A DNA stretch of 64,000 bases. Origin: an uncultured Ideonella sp. (GTDB lineage: Bacteria; Pseudomonadota; Gammaproteobacteria; Burkholderiales; Burkholderiaceae). The translations under genes and the position numbers were made by a program. Shown piece after piece: positions 51,836-61,600 of the stretch; position 1 is the first letter of the stretch; every line of letters starts with the position of its first letter. The stretch covers positions 1 through 64,000 of the forward strand of contig CAMLGG010000002.1 of the NCBI GenBank assembly GCA_946479475.1, read 5' to 3'. A model generated the notes under the pieces. The model searched no databases. It worked only from the letters and a program-made list of their open reading frames with translations, and was not told where the DNA came from.

Positions 51836-54800
51836 TCAGTCGTCGCCGTGGCTGGACTGGCTGGTGTCCACCGGCATGCCGACGCCCGCCCGGCCCTCGA
51901 AGAAGAAGGGCTTGCGCGGCTTCTGGCGCGGCCAGACTTCGTTCATGGAAGGGATGTCGTAGAGGCGGCCGTTCTGCATCACCAGGCTGATGCGGTCGCT
52001 CTGGCGGATGTCCTTCAGCACGTCGCCGCGGATCACCACCAGGTCCGCCAGCTTGCCCGGCTCGATGGACCCGAGGTCGCGGTCCAGGCCCAGGTAGTGC
52101 GCCGGGTTGGCGGTGGCAGTGCGGATGGCCTCCAGCGGGGTCATGCCGCCCAGGCCGAACATCCACATCTCCCAGTGCGCGCCCAGGCCCTCGCGCTGGC
52201 CGTGGGCGCCGATGTTGACCTTGACGCCGGCGCGCTGCAGCTCGGTGGCGGTGCGGGCGACGCGGATGACGTTGAAGTCCTCCTCCGGCGCCGTCTCGCG
52301 CCGCACCGAGCGCGCCTCCAGCACCGTGCGCGGCACGTACTTCGACAGCAGAGGATGCTCCCAGACGTTGGTGCGGGCGTACCAGTAGTGCTCGCCGTCC
52401 AGGCCGCCGTAGGCCACGTTCAGCGTCGGCGTGTAGCCCACCTCGGTCTGCGGCCAGAACTGCTTGACGTCGTCGTAGACCTGGGCGATGGGCAGCGCAT
52501 GCTCGATGCCGGTGTGGCCGTCGGCGATCATGCTCATGTTGAGCTCGAACATCGAGCCGCCCTCGGGCACCACCATCATGTTCGTCTCGCGTGCGGCCTC
52601 CAGCACCTGCTGGCGCTGCTCGCGCCGGGGCTGCTGGTAGCTCTTGACGCTGATGGCCCCTTCCGCCTTCTGGCGCTTGAGGTGGGTGAGCGCATCCTCC
52701 AGGCCGCCGATGACCGCGGTGACCTGCGCCTTGGCGCCGTAGAGGATGGTGCCGGTGGAATAGATCCGCGGGCCCACCACCTCGCCGGCGCGCTGCAGTT
52801 CGGCCTGGGTGAAGACCTCGCTGTTGCGGTTCGAAGGGTCGTGCAGCGTGGTCACGCCGAAGGCCAGCGAGGCGTAGTTGATCCAGCTCTGCTGGGGGAT
52901 GATCTCGTCGTCGCCCATGCGGCCGTGCCAGTGCACGTCGATGAGGCCGGGGATCACGGTCTGGCCCTGGATATCGATGCGCTTCGCGCCGGCCGGCACC
53001 TGGACCCGGCCCGCGGGGCCGACCGCGACGATGCGGTTGCCGTCGACGACGATCACGCCGTCCTCGATGACCTCGTCGCCCTTCATCGTGGCGATTCGGC
53101 CGCCCACCAGGGCGATGAGGCCCCGGGGCCTGTCGGCGGGCTGCTCGAAGCCGATCTTGCGGCCGGCCTCGTTCGGCTTGTAGCCCGGTGCCTTCTCGGT
53201 GCCCGGGGCGAAGGCGTCGCTCAGCGCGGCGGTGAAGAGCTCGTCGCCGACGGAAAAGTGCACGCGCTGGCTGTCGCCGCTCCAGTGCATGTCGTGGCCG
53301 GCGTTCACGTCGAGCTGGCGCACCGGCAGGGCGTCCATCTTCGGTCCGACGCTGACGGACTTGCCGACCGCCGGGAAGGGCGCCACGTAGGCGTGGAAGC
53401 GCTCCACGAAGCCCAGCCACCTGCCGTCCGGCGAGACCGCGTACTCGCTGGCGAACTCGCTGCGCGCGACCTCGGTCTCCTTGCGGTCCTCCAGGTCGAT
53501 GCGCACCAGCTTGTAGAGCGAATCCACCTCGCTCGTCGTCGTCTTGCGGGTGATGTAGACCGCATCGTCCGTCGCGCCGAACTGCGGGTCGGAGCCTTCC
53601 TTGGCCAGTCGCACCGGCTGGCCCTTGCCGTCGGCGGAGGCGAGGTAGACGCCGAGGTCCAGCGCCTGCCACGGAGAGGTGAGGTAGCCGCCCTTGACCT
53701 TTTCGTAGGCGACGTGCCTGCCGTCCGGCGAGAAGCGCGGTGCGAGGTACTTGCCCGGCGTGGGCGTGATGACGGTCTCGCGGCCGCTGGCCAGGTCGAG
53801 CTTGCGCACGGTGCCCAGCGACTCGTCGTTCCAGGCGACGAAGACCACCTCCTTGCCGTCGCGCGAGAAGCCGGGGAAGAACTCGAAGCGGTCGTCGGCC
53901 TTGGTCAGCCGCTTCGGGGCGCCGTCCGCCTTCAGGTCCTTCAGGTACAGGTGGCCGAGCGCCGAGTAGACGACTCGCTGGCCGTCGGGCGAGACGTTGA
54001 CGGAGCGCAGCTGGTGGACGGCGAACTTGTCCGGCGCCACGTCCTGCATCACCCGCAGGGCAGACCTCACTTCACGCGTGTCCTTGACGTGGAAGGGGAT
54101 CTCGGCCGCGCTGCCCTGGAAGGGGTCGACCCGCCAGATGCGGCCCTGCGCCCAGGCGACGATCTGCTTCGAGTCCGGCGTCCACGCGAAGGACGGGTAG
54201 ACGCCGTACATCGACCACGACTCCTGCAGGTCGCGCTCGAGGCCGCCCCAGGCGGCGCGCTCCTCGCCGGTCGCGAGGTTCTTGAGGAATAGGGTGCTCT
54301 GGTTTCTCACCCGGCGGACGAAGGCCAGCCACTTGCCGTCGGGCGATGGCGTCGGCCGGACCGCGCCGCCCGGGCCCTCGACGAAGGCCTCGGTGGACCC
54401 GTCCGTCAGGTCCTGGCGGTAGATCTTGAAGATCTCCTTGTTCGAGTCCTTGTTGTATTCGAAGACCTTGCCGGGCGTGGCGTCGTGCGAGTAGTAGAGG
54501 TACTTGCCGTCGCGCGAGAGGGCCGGCTCGCCCAGGTCTTTCTGCCAGTTGGGCTTCTCGTTGAGCTGCACGCCCTTGGTGTTGCCGCTGACGTGGTAGA
54601 GCCAGATTTCGCCGGAGCCGGCCGAGCGGGTGCCGGTGTAGTGCTTGCGCGCGGCGATGAACTGGCCGTTCGGGTGCCACACCGGGTTGTTCAGCAGGCG
54701 GTAGTCCTCGTTGGTGACGGCACGCGCGCCACTGCCGTCGGTGTTCATCACCCAGATGTTGTCGCCGCCGCCGGCGTCGCTCAGGTAGGCGATCTGCCTT

Positions 54801-55120
54801 CCGTCGGGCGAGAAGCGGGCCTGCTGGTCCCAGGCGATGGAGTGGGTCAGGGGCTTCGCCTCGCCGCCGGCCATGGGCAGCAGGTAGAGGTCGCCGAGCA
54901 GGTCGAAGACGATCTGCTGCCCGTCGGGGCTCACGTCCACGCTCATCCAGGTGCCGGTGTGGGTGTCGATGTTCACCGTGCGGGCTTCGCCCGGCGGCTG
55001 GTCCACGTTCCAGGCCGGCTTCTTGGGGGCCTCGGGGGCATCCGCCGCATGAGCGGGCAGGACCGCCATCAGGGCTGCTGCAGCGAGCCAGGCGGGGCGG
55101 CGGGTGAAGGGAGTGTGCAT
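51836..55120 (-). CDS. Secreted PD40 beta-propeller/amidohydrolase fusion protein
   Basis: 1094 residues from ATG 55120, Sec signal (MHTPFTRRPAWLAAAALMAVLPAHA-A). The first about 650 residues are TolB/PD40-type propeller blades (repeats such as FSPDGRQIAYLSD, VSPDGQRVVYSA, FSPDGRHVAYE). The C-terminal about 430 residues are a metal-dependent amidohydrolase: GQTVIPGLIDVHWHG with the HxH ligands, the probable carbamylated lysine in ISVKSYQQP, and the end NPAHYLGLDRDLGSIEPGKLADLVVIRGD. Probably a periplasmic or exported hydrolase of amides or peptides. The propeller may select substrate or hold a partner. Such fusions are known but uncharacterised. Confidence 0.88.
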   Translation of the reverse strand: MHTPFTRRPAWLAAAALMAVLPAHAADAPEAPKKPAWNVDQPPGEARTVNIDTHTGTWMSVDVSPDGQQIVFDLLGDLYLLPMAGGEAKPLTHSIAWDQQARFSPDGRQIAYLSDAGGGDNIWVMNTDGSGARAVTNEDYRLLNNPVWHPNGQFIAARKHYTGTRSAGSGEIWLYHVSGNTKGVQLNEKPNWQKDLGEPALSRDGKYLYYSHDATPGKVFEYNKDSNKEIFKIYRQDLTDGSTEAFVEGPGGAVRPTPSPDGKWLAFVRRVRNQSTLFLKNLATGEERAAWGGLERDLQESWSMYGVYPSFAWTPDSKQIVAWAQGRIWRVDPFQGSAAEIPFHVKDTREVRSALRVMQDVAPDKFAVHQLRSVNVSPDGQRVVYSALGHLYLKDLKADGAPKRLTKADDRFEFFPGFSRDGKEVVFVAWNDESLGTVRKLDLASGRETVITPTPGKYLAPRFSPDGRHVAYEKVKGGYLTSPWQALDLGVYLASADGKGQPVRLAKEGSDPQFGATDDAVYITRKTTTSEVDSLYKLVRIDLEDRKETEVARSEFASEYAVSPDGRWLGFVERFHAYVAPFPAVGKSVSVGPKMDALPVRQLDVNAGHDMHWSGDSQRVHFSVGDELFTAALSDAFAPGTEKAPGYKPNEAGRKIGFEQPADRPRGLIALVGGRIATMKGDEVIEDGVIVVDGNRIVAVGPAGRVQVPAGAKRIDIQGQTVIPGLIDVHWHGRMGDDEIIPQQSWINYASLAFGVTTLHDPSNRNSEVFTQAELQRAGEVVGPRIYSTGTILYGAKAQVTAVIGGLEDALTHLKRQKAEGAISVKSYQQPRREQRQQVLEAARETNMMVVPEGGSMFELNMSMIADGHTGIEHALPIAQVYDDVKQFWPQTEVGYTPTLNVAYGGLDGEHYWYARTNVWEHPLLSKYVPRTVLEARSVRRETAPEEDFNVIRVARTATELQRAGVKVNIGAHGQREGLGAHWEMWMFGLGGMTPLEAIRTATANPAHYLGLDRDLGSIEPGKLADLVVIRGDVLKDIRQSDRISLVMQNGRLYDIPSMNEVWPRQKPRKPFFFEGRAGVGMPVDTSQSSHGDD

Positions 55121-55256
55121 GAGGGCGGCGGCGCGTGGAGGCGAAGCCGCGAGGATAGGGGCAGCGCATTCGCGCGCCGACCGAATTCGTCGCACGCAAT
55201 CGGGGTTTCGTCGCTGTCACGGATGACGGCGGGCGCCTGGCACGCGGACGGGCGTG

Positions 55257-58200
55257 CTACCCGAGCATTCGCGCCGCGGCGAGCAGCGTCCGATTGACCG
55301 GGTTGCGCTCGGCGAAGCCTTCGCGGTACTCGGGCGGCAGGTCGCCGGCGGCCGCAAGAATCCAGCTGCGCGCGGTGCGAACCACCCGCTCCGCGGCCTG
55401 CGTCTGCCCCGCGGCGCGGAAGGCCTGTTGCGCTATCGACCAGGCCTCGGGCAGGTACATGTCCCAGGGCTTGACCGCTTCCAGCGCCGCCAGGGCCTGC
55501 GCCGCCAACACGGCGGCCTCGGCTGCCTCCCCGGCGCGGCACAAGGCTTCGATGCGGTACCAGCGGGCCTTGACCGCCACGGCGAGGTACTCGATGCGTT
55601 CGGCCCGGAGTTCGAGCTCCACGGCATGCACGGCCGCCTCCTGCGGTGGCTCCAGGGCCAGCAGGTCGATTCGCGCGAGGAGATGGCCGTAGGGATCGCC
55701 CGCCTCGCCGAGGAGGGCCACCGCCTCGTCGAGCAAGGGCCGCGGATCGCGTTGCATCGCCCGGGCAATGCGCGCGGCGATCACCAGGCGGCGCGAGCGG
55801 GTGGGGCGGTGCAGGGCTTCGTCGTCGGGCGGCAGGGCCTGCTGCGCGCGGGCCGCCTGTCCCATTTGCAGCAGCAGGTTGGCCTGGTGGTTGCGCGCGA
55901 TGGTGACCCAGGTGCCGTGGCCCGCCCGATCGAACAGGCCCAGCGCCGCATCGAAGTGGCGCATCGCGCTGCCGAGGCGGCCGCGAGCGGCGTTCAGCAG
56001 CCCGAGGTGCACGGCCACGGATCCGGCCGGCACGCCGGCGACGTGGCCCAGCCGCTCCCCGAGGCGCTGGGCGCTTTCCGCGTCGCGCAGCGCCTCGTCC
56101 AGGCGGCCGAGGTTGCCCTTCACGCCTGACAGGTTGGACAGCGTGCTGAAAGTCTCGGCCAGGTCGCCGCGCGCACGGCTGCCCGCGATCGCGCGCTCGA
56201 GGGCCTCCACGCTGCGGCTCAGGCGCCGCGCGGTGTGAAGCACGTAGGCGTAGTCGGACCAGAAGCCGTAGCTGTCGTCGCTGGCGGGGTCTTCCGGCAG
56301 GCCGGCGCGGTAGGGGTCGAGCAGTTCGACGGCCTCGTCCGCGTGCTGCCCCTGCGCCAGGGCGACGGCCACGTAGCGGGCGGCGCGGCGCTCGCGGCCG
56401 GGATCGCGGAGGCGGTCCGCCAGCTCGCGCGCGGCGCGCGCGGCGGCGAGTGCCTCCTCCGGCCGCACGGCCATGAGCAGGGCCTGCGCCCTGGCCAGCT
56501 GCGCATCCATGCGCTGGCCGTCGTTGCGCGCGTCGGCCAGCAGCTCGTCGGCGAGGGCCTGCGCCTTGTCGACGCTTTCGATGAGCAGCTGCGCCTCGAG
56601 CGAATCGACCCGCACCCGGAAGGCCTCGTCGGGCCGGCCTGCGGCGAGCCAGGCCTCCACGGCCCGGCGTCGATGGGCCAGCTCCTCGTCTCGCCTGGAC
56701 GCCGCCTGCGCTGCGCCGGCCGCCGCCTCGTGGGCCGTCGCCGCCTCCGGCCACTGCTCGGCCGCCTGCCAATGCGCGGCGATGCGGGCGGCAGGCACGC
56801 CACGCGTTGCCAGGTGAACGGCGATCTGCGCATGCAGCGGACGGGCGACGGCATCCGGCACCGCCGCGCGTGTCGCTTCGAGCACCAGGTCGTGTGCGAA
56901 ACCCTGGTCGCGGACGAGGTGCGCGGCCTGCAGCTCGCGCCACGGGTCTGCCAGGTCCAGCACATGCAGGCCGAGCACGCCGGCCGCCAGCTCGATGTCG
57001 AAGTCGCCCCCGGCCAGGGCGGTCAGGCGGGCCAGCCGCAAGGCCGCCGGCGACAGCAGTTCCAGCTGCCGCTCGACCAGCCGGGACAGCGTGGCGGGCG
57101 TCGGGAGTTCGGCGGGCGTCGGCGAACGGCCTTCGCGCAGCATGGCCCGCAGGGTCTCGAGCAGGAAGAAGGGGTTGCCGCCGCTGCGCCGCCAGAGCGC
57201 CGGCGACCAGGCCTGTGCATCGATCCCGGGCAGCTCCAGCGATGCGACCAGGGCATGCACGCCGGCGGCGTCGAGCGGCCCCAGCCTCGCCATCGCCAGC
57301 GACGGGCGCTCCAGGCTGCCGAGGGCTTCCATGCAGGCGGCCAGCGCCGGCGGCCCTTCGGCGAGCGGCCGCGTGCCGAGGAGCCAGCGAGCCGGGCCGC
57401 ACTCGGCCACCAGGGCCGGCAGCATCTCCAGCGTCGCCGCATCGGCGAAATGCAGGTCGTCGAGCGCGATGCACAGGGGGCCGTCGATGCGGCCCGCCTC
57501 GTCCAGCAGCGCGACGCAGGCGGCTCGCAACCGAAGTGCGTCCAGGCGGCCCTCCGGAGCGGATCCCCACTCCGGAAGCAGCCGGGCGAGCTCGCTGGTC
57601 ACCCAAGCCGGCACGGAGCTTGGCTGGATGCTCCGCAACAGGCGTGCAAGCAGCGCGTAGGCCACCGGCGAATCGCTGGCTCGTGCACTGGTCGCCACGA
57701 CGCGCGTGCGCGTTCCCGCGAAGTCCGCCAGCAGCCGGCTCTTGCCGATGCCCGCTTCGCCCACCACGGCGACCGCCGAACCTTCGCGCCAGGCATCGTC
57801 GATCAGGCGGAACTCGACCCGCCTTCCGATCAGGCGGGGCGGTCGAAGCACGGCCGGCGGCAGCGCATGCGCGATGAGGGGCCCCAGGCTGGCACCCTGC
57901 TCGATGAGCCGGGCGAGTTCGCGCGTCTCGCGTTCGGGCTGGGTTCGCAGTTCACGAGCGAGCAGCTCGCACAGCCGGGCGTAGGCGGCCAGCGCGGCCC
58001 GGCGGTCGCCGCGCAGGTAGTGCAGGCGCATCACACGGCGGTGCGAGTGCTCCACCAGCGGGTCGTCGTCGAGCAGGCGGTGGGCATAGGCGAGCGCGCG
58101 GTCCGTTTCGCGGGCCTCCTCCAGCCGGGTGGCCGCGTCGGCCAGGGCCTGCGCGCGCAGGCCGCGCCAGCGCTCGCGCGCAAGCCCGACCCAGTCGGCC

Positions 58201-58595
58201 AGCTCCGAGCAGTCGCTGTAGTCCAGGCTGCCCAGCAGCTCGCCGGCGGCGCCGGCCGGGTCCGCCGCCAGGCTTTCGGCCGGGGCGTCCAGGTCGTGCT
58301 GGACGCCCGATGCCAGGCTCAGCACGTCGCCCGGCTTGACCAGGTCGCGCTCGGCGGTGCGACGAAGGCGGAACAGCCGCTGGCGCAGGTTGTTGCGTGC
58401 TCCCTCGGGGTCCGCATCGGGCCAGACCCGCACGGCGGCGCTGGACCGCGGCATCGCGCCTTCGAGGGCCAGCATCGCGAGCAGGGCGGCATCGCGACGC
58501 GGCAGCAGGTGCTGCCGGCCGTCCGGCCATTGCAGCCGCGGCAAGCCGAGCAGGTGAACGCGTGGGGTGGCCCCATCCGTGATTTCACCGGCCAT
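55257..58595 (-). CDS. Large BTAD/AAA transcriptional regulator (SARP/AfsR-like)
   Basis: 1112 residues from ATG 58595, with GGAGGG eight bases upstream. Residues about 10-95: winged helix of the OmpR/SARP kind (RVHLLGLPRLQWPDGRQ ... RNNLRQRLFRLRR). About 130-245: bacterial transcriptional activator (BTAD) helical repeats. About 250-560: AAA/STAND ATPase with Walker A GEAGIGKSR and Walker B PLCIALDDLHFAD. About 560-1112: TPR-like repeats. Layout equals AfsR-type SARPs. It is the only gene between the amidohydrolase and the adhesin. Its leader holds an 8-bp hairpin abutting the ribosome-binding site, and the adhesin promoter has an 11-bp tandem repeat that could be its binding site. Confidence 0.9.
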   Translation of the reverse strand: MAGEITDGATPRVHLLGLPRLQWPDGRQHLLPRRDAALLAMLALEGAMPRSSAAVRVWPDADPEGARNNLRQRLFRLRRTAERDLVKPGDVLSLASGVQHDLDAPAESLAADPAGAAGELLGSLDYSDCSELADWVGLARERWRGLRAQALADAATRLEEARETDRALAYAHRLLDDDPLVEHSHRRVMRLHYLRGDRRAALAAYARLCELLARELRTQPERETRELARLIEQGASLGPLIAHALPPAVLRPPRLIGRRVEFRLIDDAWREGSAVAVVGEAGIGKSRLLADFAGTRTRVVATSARASDSPVAYALLARLLRSIQPSSVPAWVTSELARLLPEWGSAPEGRLDALRLRAACVALLDEAGRIDGPLCIALDDLHFADAATLEMLPALVAECGPARWLLGTRPLAEGPPALAACMEALGSLERPSLAMARLGPLDAAGVHALVASLELPGIDAQAWSPALWRRSGGNPFFLLETLRAMLREGRSPTPAELPTPATLSRLVERQLELLSPAALRLARLTALAGGDFDIELAAGVLGLHVLDLADPWRELQAAHLVRDQGFAHDLVLEATRAAVPDAVARPLHAQIAVHLATRGVPAARIAAHWQAAEQWPEAATAHEAAAGAAQAASRRDEELAHRRRAVEAWLAAGRPDEAFRVRVDSLEAQLLIESVDKAQALADELLADARNDGQRMDAQLARAQALLMAVRPEEALAAARAARELADRLRDPGRERRAARYVAVALAQGQHADEAVELLDPYRAGLPEDPASDDSYGFWSDYAYVLHTARRLSRSVEALERAIAGSRARGDLAETFSTLSNLSGVKGNLGRLDEALRDAESAQRLGERLGHVAGVPAGSVAVHLGLLNAARGRLGSAMRHFDAALGLFDRAGHGTWVTIARNHQANLLLQMGQAARAQQALPPDDEALHRPTRSRRLVIAARIARAMQRDPRPLLDEAVALLGEAGDPYGHLLARIDLLALEPPQEAAVHAVELELRAERIEYLAVAVKARWYRIEALCRAGEAAEAAVLAAQALAALEAVKPWDMYLPEAWSIAQQAFRAAGQTQAAERVVRTARSWILAAAGDLPPEYREGFAERNPVNRTLLAAARMLG

Positions 58596-58607
58596 GCGTG
58601 CACCCTC

Positions 58608-58633
58608 CAGTGCTGCTCTTGTGCGCAGCACTG
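58608..58633 (-). promoter_or_regulatory. Hairpin at the ribosome-binding site of the BTAD regulator gene
   Basis: CAGTGCTG (58608-58615) and CAGCACTG (58626-58633) are perfect complements with a 10-base loop. The 3' arm in the transcript runs straight into GGAGGG. The stem could mask the ribosome-binding site or serve as an operator. Confidence 0.5.
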
Positions 58634-58693
58634 TGGACCCCGCCCGCGGCCGCGTCAACGCGTGAACGCGGGACATGGCCTGCCCCGACCGGC

Positions 58694-61600
58694 TCAGGGC
58701 CCGAAGACGTAGTCCGACAGGTTGGTCAGGGTGCCGCCGATGGTGGTGATCTCCGTGAGCTCGGCCGCGCTCACCAGCGCGTCCGCGCCGGCCGAGTGGA
58801 ACTGGAAGACGCCGCTTTGCGTGCCGTTGTTGACCACGAACAGCACGTTCGCTCCCGCAGCGTAGGCGCCGGTGGCCGAGCCGATGGCGGCGGCCGCGCT
58901 GGCCGCGGTGATCGCGCCATCGATGGCCGTGGTGAAGATCACCAGTTCGGCCGCCGTCGAGAAGCCGCCCGGCGCGGCCCGGGTGGTGCCGTTCTCGACC
59001 ACCGTGTCGCCGTCGCCGATGGGGATGCCGGCCATCTTGACGCGGATCGTGTCCGAGGCGGAGTCGAAGTCGAGGACGGCGTCCAGGCCCGCCAGGCTGC
59101 CGAAGGCGAAGGTGTCGGCGCCGGCGCCGCCAGTGAGCTGGTCGGAGCCGGCGGCGCCGTCGATCACATTGTTGCCCGCGTTGCCCTTGAGGACGTTGGC
59201 GAGCGCGTTGCCGGTGCCGTTGATCGCCGCGGTTCCGGTCAGCGTGAGGTTCTCGACGTTGGCGTCCAGGGTCCGGGTGATCGAGCTCAGGATCGAGTCG
59301 CTGCCCTGGGCGGCCAGCTCGGTGACCACGTCGCCGACGTTCTCGACGATGAAGGTGTCGTCTCCCAGGCCGCCGATCATGGTGTCCGCGCCAGTGCTGC
59401 CGCTGAGGGTGTCGTTGCCACCCAGGCCGTTGAGCGTGTTGGCGAAGCCGTTGCCGATGATGTTGTTGGCCAGGGTGTTGCCGGAGCCGTTGAGGGCGCC
59501 TCCGCGCAGCAGCAGGTTCTCGACGTTGGCGCCCAGCGTGTAGTTGACGTAGCTCACGACCCGGTCGGTGCCCTGGCCGGCGAGCTCGACGACCTTGTCC
59601 GTCGACGACTCCACGATGTAGACGTCGTTGCCGGCGCCGCCCCGCATCACGACCCCGTTCACGCCATCGAGGGCATCGTTGCCCTCGCCGCCTTCGACCT
59701 CGTTGGCGCCGGGCCGGCCGACCAGGATGTCCGGATTGCCGGTGCCCAGATCGATCACCGCGCCGGTCTGCCCGCCGTCGTTGTCGACGATCGAGGCGAC
59801 GACCTCGCTGGTGCCGACCTGTGCATTGACGGCGCCGTAGAGGTTCAGCTTGAAGGTCTCGATCGACTCGGTGGCCAGGTCGTCAAGCACCGGCATGCGG
59901 ATGACCTGCACGGTCTCGCCCGGCGCGAAGAACAGCGTGCCGCTGCGGGCGAGGTAGTCGCTGCCGTTGGCCGCCGTCCCGTTGCTGTTGTTGTAGTTCA
60001 CGCTCACCGTCTTGGTGGAAGGCGCATCGAGGGTGACGACGAAGTCGATGTAGCCGCCGCCTTCGCTGGACGAGATGGCGGCGCCGGCGATCGTCGGCAC
60101 CGCGACCGGGGCACTGTCGCTTTGCGGCAGGAAGGCGTGGCCGCGAACGTCGCCGACCGTCGCGTTGACCGCGCCGGTCACGATGAGGTCGAAGTACTCG
60201 GTGGGCTCGGCGGCCGAGTCGCCGCGGAGGTCGACGGTCACGGTCTTGCACACCTCTCCGGGCCCGAACACCAGCTTCTGGGTGGCCTGCAGCTCGTAGT
60301 CGCTGCCGGCGTTGGCGGTGGCGTCGACGGTGGCGTAGTTGACAGTGACCTGCGAGGTGCTGGGCTTGTCCAGGGTGATGGTGAAGGTGGCGCGGGCCGA
60401 CGACTCGTCCACGATCGCGTCGCTGACGCTGATGACCGGGGTGCCCGTGACGGCGTCGTTGTCGACGATCGAGCCCCAGCCGGACTGGCGGACGATGGTC
60501 GCGTTCGTCGCGCCGTAGAGGTTGAGCGTCATGTACTCGGCGTTCTCCTGCGCCGTGTTGTCGAGCACGGGGATGCGGACCACCTGGGTGGTCTGCCCCG
60601 GCGCGAAGCTGAGCGTGCCGGACAGGGCCTGGTAGTCGCTGCCGTTGGCAGCGGTGAGGTTGCTGTTGTTGTAGTTGACGGTGACGGCCTGGGTGGACGG
60701 CGAGCTGAGCGAGACCACGAACTCGAGGTAGCCGTCCGCCTCGCCCGCGCTCGCATCGGAAACGGTGATGTTCGGCGCGGCCACGTTTGCGGCATCGCTG
60801 GGAGCGATGAAGATGCGCGCGTTGGAATCCGGCACGGTCGCGCCCGCAGGGGAGAACAGATTCAGGTCGAAGTACTCCCCGGGCTCCGACGTGGCGTCGT
60901 TCGTCAGGTCGATGACGATGGTCTTGGCGACTTCGCCGGGCAGGAAGCTGACGCTGTGCGAGGCCACCGCCGAGTAGTCCGAGCCGGCGACGGCGCTGCC
61001 GTCGGCCGTGGCGTACTTGACGCTCACGTTGCCGACGCTCGGCTTGTCCAGCATGAGCGTCACGCTCACCGTGCCGGCCGCCTCGTCGACCACCTGATCG
61101 CCGATCCGGATGACCGGCGTGCCGGTGGTGGCGTCGTTGTCGACGATGGTCCCCATGCCGGACTCGCGCACGATCGTCCCGTTCACGGCGCCGTAGAGGT
61201 TGAGAGTCATGAACTCGGCGTTCTCCTGGGTGCTGTTGTCCAGCACCGAGATCGTCACGGTCTGCGTCGTCTGGCCCGGCGCGAAGACGAGGGTGCCGGT
61301 GCGGGCGATGTAGTCGCTGCCGTTCGCGGCGGTGAGGTTGCTGTCGTTGTAGTTGACGCTGACGGCCTGCGTCGAAGGCGCATCGAGGCTGACGGTGAAG
61401 GTGATCGTCCCGTCCGATTCGCCGGCGACCGCGTCCGAGACGGTGATGCGCGGGGCGGCCACGGCAGCCGCGTCGTTGGCGCCGATGGTGGCCCGGCCGT
61501 GAGTCTCCGGCAGCAGGGCGGCATTGACGGCGTTGGACAGCACGAGATCGAAGTACTGGGCGACCTCGGGACTGGCGTCGTTGACGAGGTCGACCGTGAC

